DNA from: Blautia sp.
GTDB lineage: Bacteria > Bacillota > Clostridia > Lachnospirales > Lachnospiraceae
Direction: 5' to 3'
Length of the DNA: 64,000 nucleotides
NCBI GenBank assembly: GCA_026169535.1
Contig: JAPFCU010000043.1
Location: 30,519 to 94,518 of the forward strand
Made by a program: the position numbers and the translations under genes
Shown: in pieces, positions 43,945-53,405 of the stretch
Position numbering within the stretch: position 1 is the stretch's first letter
How the letters are laid out: every line of letters begins with the position of its first letter
The notes under the pieces: generated by a model
Told to the model about the DNA's origin: nothing
What the model saw: the letters and a program-made list of their open reading frames with translations, nothing else
Databases searched by the model: none

Positions 43945-46392
43945 ATGAAAAGATTTTTGCGCAGGTTCGGAGTGCTGTTCCTGGTATTTATACTTGGAGT
44001 AGCCGGGACTGCGATATTGATGAACAGCCGGTCAACAGACGACCGTTCAGATATGAACAATCCGGTTCTGCCGGAGGTTATGGTGGACTTTGGCGGAACT
44101 TTATCTAATCTTATGCATGGATATCGGGAACCTATGCAGGCAGATTTTGTCCGGGAGTGTGTGACTCCTCTTGATACTACCAGACAGCTTCAACTGGTGA
44201 TCGATCCTCATGAGTCAGAAGTAAAAAGTCTTGCATATGAAGTACGAAGTTCAGATGGAAGAAAGGTGATCGAGAACAGAAAGATCAATGCCCTGGAAGA
44301 AGCGGAAGGCTATTTAAGAACACCTATAGAGATCAGTTCCGGCCTTTTGATGAATCAGGAATATTCTATGCAGATTACACTGGATACGGATACCGGAGAA
44401 GCCTACTACTATACAAGAGTGGTTTCCCGTTCAGCTACAAAAGTTTCAGAGTATGTAGCTTTTGCAAAAGAGTTTGCCCGGAAATGTATGGACAAGACTA
44501 TGGCTGACGAACTGTCCGTTTATCTGGAAGTTGCTGAGACCGGAGTAAGAAATTTTAATGATGTCAGTATTTCCTCCTCTTTATCAGACATAAGCTGGGG
44601 AAATCTTCTTCCTCAGATGTCACGGGAAGGAATCCCTGTTATCAAAGATATTAATGAAACTACAGCAAGTATTCAACTGGAATATGAGATCACAGCCAAC
44701 AATGATGAGGGAAAAGCAGAATATTATAATGTGACAGATTTTTTCCGAATGCGGTATACAGAATCCAGAATCATGCTTCTTGATTTTCAGCGTTCGGCAT
44801 CACAGGTTTTTGATCCTCAGCTTTCTGTGATCAGTGACAGAGGTCTTCTTCTGGGTGTAGGTGATAAAGAGGTTTCCTATATGACCAATGAAGAGGCTGA
44901 AGTAGTGGCCTTTGTACGTGAGGGAGAGCTGTGGACATATGTACCGGAAAGTGGTAAATTTGTTGATGTATTTAGTTTTAGGAAGCAGGAAAACAGCGAT
45001 TTCCGGGATGCCTCCACAGAGCATGGGATAAAACTTCTCAGTGTGGAAAAAGATGGTGATGTAAACTTTATGGTCTATGGTTATATGAGCCGTGGAAATC
45101 ATGAGGGATACAGTGGAGTGGGAGTTTATCACTACAGCAATGACCAGAATATGGTTGAGGAAAAAGTATTTATACCGAGTACAGAGTCCTATGAGTTCCT
45201 TAATGACGATTTGGGTATCCTCTCCTATGTAAACAAGGAAAATCAGCTTTTTCTTGTGCTGGCAAAGGATCTTTATCAGATAAACATTAATGAGAGCAGT
45301 TATGAGATACTGGCAGAGGGAATCAACAGTGACAATTTTGTGGTTTCCGATACCAATGCTCATGCAGCATGGATTGTGTCTCAGGGAGAAAACGCAGGAC
45401 AGATAGAACTGATGGATTTTGATTCCCAGAAAACCAGGATGATAGCTCCGGCAGAATCTCAGGAGCTTCGGACTCTGGGATTTATGAACGAGGATCTGAT
45501 CTACGGTATTCTGCAGAATGGAGATATCATCACAGATGAAAACGGCCATTCCAGAGAAGGACTGACTTCTTTTAGGATTGAAGACTTTAAGGGGAATCTG
45601 AAAAAAGAATACCATCAGGATGGATTTTATATTATTGACGTGACAGTTGGGCGGACGCTGATGGAGTTCCAGCTGGCGGCAAAGACAGAAAAAGGCTATT
45701 CTGTCCAAAAAAAAGATAATATCATGAATAATGGAAATACCACTGCTAAACTGGTGTCTGTGGAACAGACCAGTTCAGACAGACAGGGAACAATGACCCG
45801 TCTGACTTTTGAAGACAGTCCGGAATCAGATAAACCGCTGATCCTTCATGCAAAAATGCGCAGTGTGAAGGAATATGTAGTCAAACTTCAGGTGGAGACT
45901 CCGGAAGAAGAATTGTATTATGTATATGGAAAAGGAGGACTGGACAGTACATGGACCAACCCGGCAGCGGCTGTGAAGAGAGCGGATGCTCTTACCGGTG
46001 TAGTGCTGAACCGTGCACAGCAGTATGTGTGGGAAAGAGGAAACGTCAAAACCCAGATTACCTTGAATACAGAAGACATCCCTGATATTATAAAGTCAGG
46101 CTCCTGGGATAAAAAAGTTCTTCAGGAAGGTATGGGAGATCAGGGAACGATTATAGATCTTACCGGATGCAGTCTGGAAAATATTCTTTATGAGATCAGT
46201 GCCCAGAGAGCGGTGATTGTTAAGACTGGTGAAAATTCCAGCAGGGTGATCGTAGGATACGATGAATATAATACCTGGCTTTTAGATCCGGCAACAGGAG
46301 AAGTGAAGCCCTATGGGCTGAATGACAGTACAGCATTGTTTCAAAAGGCCGGAAATGTTTTTATTACATATCTGGAGGCTGTGAAATATTAA
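43945..46392 (+). CDS. large membrane-anchored exoprotein with C39-like C-terminus
   Basis: 815 residues. An N-terminal anchor helix (about 7-26) is followed by a long, beta-rich extracytoplasmic region without named repeats. The last ~75 residues read like the second half of a C39-type papain-like peptidase (a Val-rich strand, VGYDEYNTWLLDPATGE, and a final hydrophobic strand). However, the position of the usual catalytic His is Ser (SRVIVGYD). It is therefore probably an inactive relative. It lies directly behind the methyltransferase and is likely co-transcribed. Function unknown; a surface scaffold or binding role is possible. Confidence 0.7.
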   Translation: MKRFLRRFGVLFLVFILGVAGTAILMNSRSTDDRSDMNNPVLPEVMVDFGGTLSNLMHGYREPMQADFVRECVTPLDTTRQLQLVIDPHESEVKSLAYEVRSSDGRKVIENRKINALEEAEGYLRTPIEISSGLLMNQEYSMQITLDTDTGEAYYYTRVVSRSATKVSEYVAFAKEFARKCMDKTMADELSVYLEVAETGVRNFNDVSISSSLSDISWGNLLPQMSREGIPVIKDINETTASIQLEYEITANNDEGKAEYYNVTDFFRMRYTESRIMLLDFQRSASQVFDPQLSVISDRGLLLGVGDKEVSYMTNEEAEVVAFVREGELWTYVPESGKFVDVFSFRKQENSDFRDASTEHGIKLLSVEKDGDVNFMVYGYMSRGNHEGYSGVGVYHYSNDQNMVEEKVFIPSTESYEFLNDDLGILSYVNKENQLFLVLAKDLYQININESSYEILAEGINSDNFVVSDTNAHAAWIVSQGENAGQIELMDFDSQKTRMIAPAESQELRTLGFMNEDLIYGILQNGDIITDENGHSREGLTSFRIEDFKGNLKKEYHQDGFYIIDVTVGRTLMEFQLAAKTEKGYSVQKKDNIMNNGNTTAKLVSVEQTSSDRQGTMTRLTFEDSPESDKPLILHAKMRSVKEYVVKLQVETPEEELYYVYGKGGLDSTWTNPAAAVKRADALTGVVLNRAQQYVWERGNVKTQITLNTEDIPDIIKSGSWDKKVLQEGMGDQGTIIDLTGCSLENILYEISAQRAVIVKTGENSSRVIVGYDEYNTWLLDPATGEVKPYGLNDSTALFQKAGNVFITYLEAVKY

Positions 46393-46456
46393 ACACAGTA
46401 CTCCTGAAAATAAAGAAAAATGAAGAAAAGATTCTTCGGAAATGGGAGGCAGGAAT

Positions 46457-47626
46457 ATGCAGAGAGAGCTGATGGAGAAATTCAAAGAGGTTTACGGTGA
46501 AGGTGGAGAAATCCGCGAGTATTTTGCACCGGGACGTGTAAATCTGATCGGAGAGCATACGGATTATAATGGAGGTCATGTATTTCCATGTGCACTGACT
46601 CTTGGAACATACGGACTTGCGAGAAAAAGAGAGGACAGAAAGCTTCGTTTTTATTCTGCGAACTTCACCAAACTGGGTGTGATTGAAACTTCTTTGGACG
46701 ACCTTGTTCCGTCAGATGAAGCAGGATGGACAAACTACCCAAAGGGAGTGATGTGGGCATTTGAAAAAAGAGGGGTTAAGTTTGATACTGGTGTGGATTT
46801 CCTTATTTACGGAAATATTCCCAATGGTTCAGGTCTTTCCTCTTCTGCATCGCTTGAAGTTCTGACTGGACTGATGTTAAAGGATATGTTTGGGGTAGAA
46901 CAGTTTTCCATGCAGGATCTTGCACTGATCGGACAGTATTCTGAAAATAATTTTAATGGAATGAACTGCGGCATCATGGATCAGTTTGCCAGTGCAATGG
47001 GTAAAAAAGACTGTGCCATCTTCCTGGATACCAGTACATTAAATTATGAATATGCTCCGGTGGTACTGAAAGATGCAAGGATCGTGATCACCAACAGTAA
47101 AGTAAAACACAGCCTGGTAGGATCTGCGTATAACGACAGAAGAAATGAGTGTGAAACAGCTCTCGAGGAACTGAAAAAGGTAATTGACATCAAAACTCTT
47201 GGAGACCTTTCAGAGGAAGAATTCGAGGCGCATAAAGATGCCATTACAAGTGATATCTGCCGTAAACGTGCAAAACATGCTATTTATGAAAATCAGCGTA
47301 CTGTCAAGGCAGTGAAAGCACTGAAAGAAGATAATGTAGAAGAATTCGGCCGTCTTATGAATGCTTCCCATGTTTCTCTCCGCGACGATTATGAAGTTTC
47401 CTGTGAAGAGATTGATATTCTGGTGGATCTTGCATGGAAGATCCCAGGCGTGATCGGATCCCGTATCACTGGAGGCGGATTTGGCGGCTGTACAGTCAGC
47501 ATTGTAAAAAATGATGCAGTGGATACCTTTATTGACACCATTGGAAAACAGTATAAAGAAAAGGTTGGTCATGAAGCTGAGTTCTATGTAGTAGATATCG
47601 GTGATGGAGCTCATGTGATCGCATAA
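46457..47626 (+). CDS. galK: galactokinase
   Basis: 389 residues. It phosphorylates alpha-D-galactose at C1. The substrate motif GRVNLIGEHTDYNGG, the phosphate loop PNGSGLSSSASLE and the C-terminal GGGFGGC are intact. I start at ATG 46457, with GGGAGG 7 bases upstream, over ATG 46442. It precedes galT by 19 bases. Together they form the kinase-uridylyltransferase part of the Leloir pathway; galE and galM are not in the window. Confidence 0.95.
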   Translation: MQRELMEKFKEVYGEGGEIREYFAPGRVNLIGEHTDYNGGHVFPCALTLGTYGLARKREDRKLRFYSANFTKLGVIETSLDDLVPSDEAGWTNYPKGVMWAFEKRGVKFDTGVDFLIYGNIPNGSGLSSSASLEVLTGLMLKDMFGVEQFSMQDLALIGQYSENNFNGMNCGIMDQFASAMGKKDCAIFLDTSTLNYEYAPVVLKDARIVITNSKVKHSLVGSAYNDRRNECETALEELKKVIDIKTLGDLSEEEFEAHKDAITSDICRKRAKHAIYENQRTVKAVKALKEDNVEEFGRLMNASHVSLRDDYEVSCEEIDILVDLAWKIPGVIGSRITGGGFGGCTVSIVKNDAVDTFIDTIGKQYKEKVGHEAEFYVVDIGDGAHVIA

Positions 47627-47645
47627 AAAACAGGGGGACAGACAC

Positions 47646-49136
47646 ATGTTAAGTAGAAGCATCAGAAAACTGGTACAGTATGGAATCGAAACAGGGCTGA
47701 CACCGGAGTGTGAAAAAAATTACACGATCAATCTTCTTCTGGATGTATTTCATGAGGAAGAATATCAGGAGCCGGAAGAGAATTTTACAGATGTAGATCT
47801 GGAGGAGACTCTGAAAGAACTTCTGGATGAAGCAGTAAAAAGAGAGCTTATTGAGGACAGTGTGGTTTACAGGGATCTGTTTGATACCCGTCTTATGAAT
47901 TGCCTGATGCCAAGACCTGCTCAGGTTCAGAAGGAATTCTGGGACAGATATGAGAAGAGTCCGGAAGAGGCAACAGATTATTTCTACAAATTAAGCCAGG
48001 ACAGTGATTATATTCGGCGTTACCGTGTTAAAAAAGATCAGAAATGGTCTGTGGAAAGTCCTTATGGGGATATTGATATCACCATTAATCTTTCTAAACC
48101 GGAAAAGGACCCGAAAGCCATTGCAGCCGCCAAGAACGCAAAGACAAGCAGCTATCCCAAATGTCTGCTCTGTGTGGAAAACGAAGGTTATGCAGGACGT
48201 GTGAACCATCCGGCAAGAGAAAACCACAGGATCATTCCTATCACTGTAAACGACAGTCCATGGGGATTTCAGTATTCTCCTTACGTATATTACAACGAGC
48301 ACTGCATTGTATTTAACGGACAGCATACTCCAATGAAGATTGAGAGAAACGCATTTATCAAGCTTTTTGATTTTGTGAAACTGTTCCCTCATTACTTCCT
48401 GGGGTCAAATGCGGATCTTCCTATCGTAGGAGGCTCTATTTTAAGTCATGATCATTTTCAGGGCGGACATTATACCTTTGCCATGGCAAAAGCTCCTATT
48501 GAGAAGTATGTGACCATTCCAGGATATGAAGATGTGGAGGCAGGCATTGTCAAATGGCCTCTCTCTGTTCTCCGTATCCGTCATAAAGATGAAAAGCGCC
48601 TGATCGATCTTGCTTCCCATGTACTGGAAGTATGGAGAGGATATACAGATGAGGCAGCATTCATCTTTGCAGAGACAGAGGGCGAGCCCCACAATACCAT
48701 CACTCCGATCGCCCGTAAGGTGGGAGAGATGTTTGAGCTGGATCTGACTCTGAGAAACAATATCACCACAGAGGAGCATCCTCTTGGTGTATATCATCCT
48801 CATGCAGAGTACCATCATATCAAAAAAGAAAACATCGGTCTCATTGAAGTTATGGGACTTGCTGTGCTTCCGGCACGTCTGAAAGAAGAACTGGAGCTTC
48901 TGGAGGAATATATCCTGGAAGGAAAGGATATTGCTTCTAACGAAAAAATAGAAAAGCATGCAGAGTGGGTACAGGAATTCCTTCCGAAATATGAGGATAT
49001 CAATAAGGAGAATATCCATGAGATCCTTCAGAAGGAAGTTGGTAATGTATTCGTTCATGTACTGGAAGATGCCGGCGTTTATAAATGTACAGAGGAAGGC
49101 AGAGCCGCTTTTATGCGTTTTATAGAAAAACTCTGA
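47646..49136 (+). CDS. galT: UDP-glucose--hexose-1-phosphate uridylyltransferase, type 2
   Basis: 496 residues, the long Firmicute type. The N-terminal ~120 residues are unique to this type. The catalytic part has CLLCVENEGYAGR, the NDSPWGFQYSPYVYYNEHCIVFNGQHTPM stretch and the active-site ILSHDHFQGGHY region. It exchanges UMP between UDP-glucose and galactose-1-phosphate. It follows galK by 19 bases. The pair ends at a terminator. Confidence 0.94.
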   Translation: MLSRSIRKLVQYGIETGLTPECEKNYTINLLLDVFHEEEYQEPEENFTDVDLEETLKELLDEAVKRELIEDSVVYRDLFDTRLMNCLMPRPAQVQKEFWDRYEKSPEEATDYFYKLSQDSDYIRRYRVKKDQKWSVESPYGDIDITINLSKPEKDPKAIAAAKNAKTSSYPKCLLCVENEGYAGRVNHPARENHRIIPITVNDSPWGFQYSPYVYYNEHCIVFNGQHTPMKIERNAFIKLFDFVKLFPHYFLGSNADLPIVGGSILSHDHFQGGHYTFAMAKAPIEKYVTIPGYEDVEAGIVKWPLSVLRIRHKDEKRLIDLASHVLEVWRGYTDEAAFIFAETEGEPHNTITPIARKVGEMFELDLTLRNNITTEEHPLGVYHPHAEYHHIKKENIGLIEVMGLAVLPARLKEELELLEEYILEGKDIASNEKIEKHAEWVQEFLPKYEDINKENIHEILQKEVGNVFVHVLEDAGVYKCTEEGRAAFMRFIEKL

Positions 49137-49194
49137 TTTCCGGAAAACTCCTGTATTTACACCTTGCAGGAACACAATGAATGGGATATACTAG

Positions 49195-49231
49195 AAAGCG
49201 AAACGGACGCCTGGGCGTCTGCTTCGCTTTT
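49195..49231 (+). terminator. intrinsic terminator after galT
   Basis: AAAGCGAA pairs with TTCGCTTT and GACGC with GCGTC in a two-part stem. TTTTT follows. Confidence 0.85.
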
Positions 49232-49266
49232 TATGATTTTTATGAAACAGAGAGAGGAAATAGATT

Positions 49267-50658
49267 ATGAAATTTATAACAGTAAAAGACATTTACACAG
49301 AACGTCAGACTTTTCTGGACAAAGAAGTCACAGTAGGCGGATGGGTCCGCAGTGTCCGCGGCTCCAAAGCATTTGGATTTATCGTTCTTCATGACGGCTC
49401 CTGCTTTGATACTCTGCAGGTAGTGTATCATGACACTATGGAGAATTTTGCAGAGATCAGCAAGCTGAACGTAGGTGCTGCCATTATTGTAAAAGGAACT
49501 CTGGTTGCCACACCGGAGGCAAAGCAGCCTTTTGAGATCCAGGCATCTGAGATAATGGTAGAGGGTGCATCTGCTCCGGATTATCCTCTTCAGAAAAAAC
49601 GTCATACCATGGAATATTTAAGAACTATGACACATTTAAGACCAAGGACCAATACTTTCCAGGCTGTATTTCGTGTGCGTTCCCTGTGTGCATATGCCAT
49701 TCATAAATTTTTCCAGGAGAGAGGATTTGTTTATGTGCATACTCCACTGATCACAGGAAGCGACTGTGAAGGTGCAGGAGAGATGTTCCGCGTAACAACA
49801 CTGGATCCTCAGAATCCGCCTCTGGATGACAAGGGAAATGTAGATTATGCTCAGGATTTCTTTGGAAAAGAGACAAACCTGACTGTAAGCGGTCAGCTGA
49901 ACGGAGAGACCTATGCTCAGGCCTTCCGCAATATCTATACTTTTGGACCGACTTTCCGCGCAGAGAATTCCAATACTACCCGTCATGCGGCAGAGTTCTG
50001 GATGATTGAGCCGGAGTGTGCGTTTGCAGATCTTAATGATAATATGGATCTTGCTGAAGATATGCTGAAATATGTGATCCGCTATGTCCTTGAAAACGCT
50101 CCTCAGGAAATGAATTTCTTTAATTCTTTTGTGGATAAAGGACTTCTGGACCGTCTGAACCATGTGATCGACTCTGAATTCGGTCATGTAACTTATACAG
50201 AGGCCATTGAGCTTCTGGAAAAGAATAATGACAAATTTGATTATAAGGTATTCTGGGGCTGTGATCTTCAGACAGAGCATGAAAGATACTTGACTGAACA
50301 GATCTTTAAGAAACCAGTATTTGTTACTGATTATCCAAAGGAGATCAAAGCATTCTACATGAAGCAGAACGAGGATGGCAAAACAGTTGCTGCTATGGAC
50401 TGTCTGGTACCGGGAATCGGTGAGATCATCGGAGGAAGCCAGAGAGAGGATGACTATGACAAGCTGAAAGTACGTATGGAAGAGATGGGACTGAAGGAAG
50501 AAGACTATGGATTTTACATGGATCTTCGTAAATACGGTTCCACACGTCATTCCGGATTTGGTCTTGGATTTGAGCGCTGCGTAATGTATCTGACAGGAAT
50601 GGGCAATATCCGTGACGTAATCCCGTTCCCGAGAACAGTAAATAACTGTGATTTATAA
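49267..50658 (+). CDS. asnS: asparaginyl-tRNA synthetase
   Basis: 463 residues. A class II aminoacyl-tRNA synthetase: an OB-fold anticodon-binding domain (residues 1-110, with [19 protein letters not shown]), then motif 2 [21 protein letters not shown] and motif 3 [15 protein letters not shown]. It charges tRNA(Asn) directly. It starts only 10 bases upstream of the exonuclease operon in the same direction. No T-box leader was recognised in the 130 bases upstream. Confidence 0.96.
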   Translation: MKFITVKDIYTERQTFLDKEVTVGGWVRSVRGSKAFGFIVLHDGSCFDTLQVVYHDTMENFAEISKLNVGAAIIVKGTLVATPEAKQPFEIQASEIMVEGASAPDYPLQKKRHTMEYLRTMTHLRPRTNTFQAVFRVRSLCAYAIHKFFQERGFVYVHTPLITGSDCEGAGEMFRVTTLDPQNPPLDDKGNVDYAQDFFGKETNLTVSGQLNGETYAQAFRNIYTFGPTFRAENSNTTRHAAEFWMIEPECAFADLNDNMDLAEDMLKYVIRYVLENAPQEMNFFNSFVDKGLLDRLNHVIDSEFGHVTYTEAIELLEKNNDKFDYKVFWGCDLQTEHERYLTEQIFKKPVFVTDYPKEIKAFYMKQNEDGKTVAAMDCLVPGIGEIIGGSQREDDYDKLKVRMEEMGLKEEDYGFYMDLRKYGSTRHSGFGLGFERCVMYLTGMGNIRDVIPFPRTVNNCDL

Positions 50659-50668
50659 GGAGTAATGA

Positions 50669-51733
50669 ATGATAAGATTTATTCATCTTGCAGATGTACA
50701 TCTGGGAGCAGTTCCTGACAGGGGCTGTCCCTGGAGCCATGAGCGGGAGGAAGAGATCTGGGAGACTTTCCGCCGGGTCATTGCGTCTGTACGCAAAGAT
50801 CCGGTGGATTTCTTGTTTATAGCGGGAGATCTTTTTCACCGGCAGCCTCTTTTAAAAGAACTGAAGGAGGTTAACTATCTTTTTTCTACTATTCCTGAGA
50901 CAAGAGTTTTTCTTATGGCAGGAAATCATGATCACATAAAGCAGGATTCTTTTTATAAAGGATTCCCATGGGAGGCAAATGTTACATTTTTTGAACAGGA
51001 GATGCGTTCCTGTGTGGAAATCCCGGAACTTGATACTTTTGTTTATGGTATGAGCTATCAGCACCAGGAGATACGGGAACCTCTTTATGATGCCTGGAAA
51101 CCGGAAGATAAGCCGGGGTTTCATGTACTTCTTGCCCATGGAGGAGACGGAAATCATGTTCCTATGGATATGAAACGCCTTGTGGCAGCTGGTTTTTCTT
51201 ATCTTGCATTGGGGCATATTCATAAGCCGCAGGCGGTGATCCGGGGAAAAGCTCTGTATCCGGGGGCTTTGGAGCCAATCGACCGTAACGATACAGGAGA
51301 ACATGGATATATCCTCGGAAGTTATGACGAAGGACGGATAAGGCTGAAATTCATGCCGTTTGCATCCAGAAGTTATCAGAATCTTCTCCTGACTATGCAG
51401 GAGACTACCACCCAGTTTTCTCTTGAAGAAATGGTGAAAAATGAGATTTTTAAACGAGGCGGAAAGAATATATACCGGATCATTTTAAGGGGATGGAGAT
51501 CTCCGGAATTGATCCTGCTTACAGAACGTCTGAAAAAGCTGGGAAACATTGTAGAGATCCTGGATGAATCAAAGCCTGCATATGACCTGGAGGAACTTTA
51601 CCGGAAGTATACAGGCACCCTTATTGGAGATTATGTTGGCTCCTTTATGGGCAGAGACCTTACTGTGGTAGAAGAAAAGGCATTGTATCATGGACTGCAG
51701 GCCTTGCTTGAAACCAGTATATTAAATCGATAA
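50669..51733 (+). CDS. SbcD/YhaO-like DNA repair exonuclease subunit
   Basis: 354-residue calcineurin-like nuclease. The metal ligands sit in LADVHLGA, AGDLFHRQP, MAGNHDH, LAHGGDG and LGHIHKP. It matches the Firmicute YhaO, the Mre11-like partner of the YhaN ATPase encoded 12 bases downstream. The C-terminal domain contacts the ATPase coiled coil. AAGGAG lies before the ATG. Confidence 0.88.
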   Translation: MIRFIHLADVHLGAVPDRGCPWSHEREEEIWETFRRVIASVRKDPVDFLFIAGDLFHRQPLLKELKEVNYLFSTIPETRVFLMAGNHDHIKQDSFYKGFPWEANVTFFEQEMRSCVEIPELDTFVYGMSYQHQEIREPLYDAWKPEDKPGFHVLLAHGGDGNHVPMDMKRLVAAGFSYLALGHIHKPQAVIRGKALYPGALEPIDRNDTGEHGYILGSYDEGRIRLKFMPFASRSYQNLLLTMQETTTQFSLEEMVKNEIFKRGGKNIYRIILRGWRSPELILLTERLKKLGNIVEILDESKPAYDLEELYRKYTGTLIGDYVGSFMGRDLTVVEEKALYHGLQALLETSILNR

Positions 51734-51745
51734 TGGGAAAAGATC

Positions 51746-53278
51746 ATGATTATAAAACGTATTAGTGTCAGAAATTTCGGCAGACTTCATAACCGGACTA
51801 TGGAGTTTTCTCCGGGGATCAATGTGCTCTGTGGAGAAAATGAAAGCGGTAAGACGACTACCCATACTTTTGTAAAAAGTATGCTTTACGGAATCCAGAG
51901 ACAAAGGGGGAGAGCAGCAAAAAAAGACGCCTATTCTCTGTATCTTCCCTGGGAAAATCCCGGAGATTATGGTGGAATCCTGTGGTTTGAAAACGGAGGA
52001 AAGAATTTTCGGCTTACCAGAAATTTTTATAAAGAAAACCAGATGACAGAGCTTTTCTGTGAAGATGACGGAGAACTGATGGATGTGGAGGCCGGTGATC
52101 TGGAGGCAGTCCTTGGAGGCATAAGTGAAACTGTCTATGAAAATACAGTTTCCGTTGCCCAGCTGAAAAGCACCACAGGTGTAGAGCTTGTCCGGGAGGT
52201 ACAAAATTATATGGCCAGCTACCAGGGCGCCGGAGACAGTTCTGTGGATCTGGGACGTACCATGCAGATGCTTAAAATGTCCAGAAAGGGTTATCAGGTT
52301 CAGGCTGACAAAAAGAAAAAGGAAACAGAACTGGAAAAGGAAAAACTGCTTTCCAGTATGGAGTACCTGAAGCAGGAACTGGATGATCTGGATGTGAAGG
52401 AACAGGATCTGGCAGGACGGTATGAAAAAGAAGAGGAGAGAGGCATAAGCGCTGTGGAGGAAAGTCTTTCTGCTCTTTTATCCCAAAAAAAGAAGATGGA
52501 TATCATTATGGCGGCGTCTTTGATCCTGGGTGTGGGCGGCGCTCTTGCAGTGGCAGGATTTTTCAAAAGTATATTCTTTGCTATGATCATAGGTGTGGCA
52601 GGTATCCTGGCAGCGGCAGGCAGCTATATCCTGAGACTCCGGATAATAGAAAAGCTTCAGAATAAAGAACGTCAGAAGAACCGTTTTCTGGCCAAACAGG
52701 AGAAGCTGGAGTGGAGCCGTGACAGTCTGAGAGAGATTCGAAAGGAAAAAGAGACGGCGCTTGAAAATATTGTGACGGAATATCAGGAAACAGAGGAGCA
52801 TGCCTACAATCCTCTTGCTGAAGAGATGGAGATTGAAGCTTTGAATCTTGCCATGACAGTGATCGACAGACTGTCAAAGGATATTCATCATCAGGTGGGG
52901 TGGAAGCTCAGACGACGAATTTCTCAGATTTTGGGAGAGATCACAGGAGGAAAGTATACCGAGATATTGATCGATGCAGATCTCCATATTTCTGTCAATA
53001 CAGGAGAGCGGACAGTAGCCCTTGAGAATCTCAGCCGGGGAACCGTGGAACAGATCTACTTCTCTCTCAGGATGGCCGCAGGAGAGCTTTTGTGCGGCTC
53101 AGAGCAGCTTCCGGTGTTCCTGGATGAAGTATTTGGCATGTATGATGAAGAACGGCTTGCATCAGTGCTTAAGTGGCTTGCAAAAGAGAAACGCCAGGTG
53201 ATCATCTGCAGCTGCAGACAAAGGGAAATGGAGATTCTTGAAAAGAATGGAATATCCTATCATAAAATAGTGTTATAA
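51746..53278 (+). CDS. YhaN-like SMC/Rad50-type ATPase with a membrane hairpin, short
   Basis: 510 residues. Walker A GENESGKTTTHTF lies near residue 35. The signature (NLSRGTVEQIYFSLRMA), Walker B (PVFLDEVFGMYDEER) and H-loop region form the C-terminal ATPase half. The coiled coils between are short. In place of a zinc hook the middle has two membrane helices (about 249-290). Bacillus YhaN has the same idea but is nearly twice as long. With the YhaO-like nuclease it should form a membrane-linked Mre11/Rad50-type complex. Confidence 0.85.
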   Translation: MIIKRISVRNFGRLHNRTMEFSPGINVLCGENESGKTTTHTFVKSMLYGIQRQRGRAAKKDAYSLYLPWENPGDYGGILWFENGGKNFRLTRNFYKENQMTELFCEDDGELMDVEAGDLEAVLGGISETVYENTVSVAQLKSTTGVELVREVQNYMASYQGAGDSSVDLGRTMQMLKMSRKGYQVQADKKKKETELEKEKLLSSMEYLKQELDDLDVKEQDLAGRYEKEEERGISAVEESLSALLSQKKKMDIIMAASLILGVGGALAVAGFFKSIFFAMIIGVAGILAAAGSYILRLRIIEKLQNKERQKNRFLAKQEKLEWSRDSLREIRKEKETALENIVTEYQETEEHAYNPLAEEMEIEALNLAMTVIDRLSKDIHHQVGWKLRRRISQILGEITGGKYTEILIDADLHISVNTGERTVALENLSRGTVEQIYFSLRMAAGELLCGSEQLPVFLDEVFGMYDEERLASVLKWLAKEKRQVIICSCRQREMEILEKNGISYHKIVL

Positions 53279-53314
53279 AAAATGCTTCCGCAGAAAAAAG
53301 AAGCATACAGGTAA

Positions 53315-53368
53315 AAAAGACTGATAAACAGCGGACTCAATAAGAAATCTGCAGTTTATCAGTCTTTT
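53315..53368. terminator. bidirectional terminator between yhaN-like and prs
   Basis: AAAAGACTGATAAAC pairs with GTTTATCAGTCTTTT over 15 bases, with A and T runs on the two sides. A smaller stem ATGCTTC/GAAGCAT precedes it. Confidence 0.85.
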
Positions 53369-53405
53369 TATATTCGGATCACAGGAATTATGAAATAAAA
53401 TCCTG

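Noticed and set aside
49137..49266. T-box leader before asnS
   Set aside because: Only a galT terminator and a short spacer are present; no T-box sequence or specifier loop is seen.
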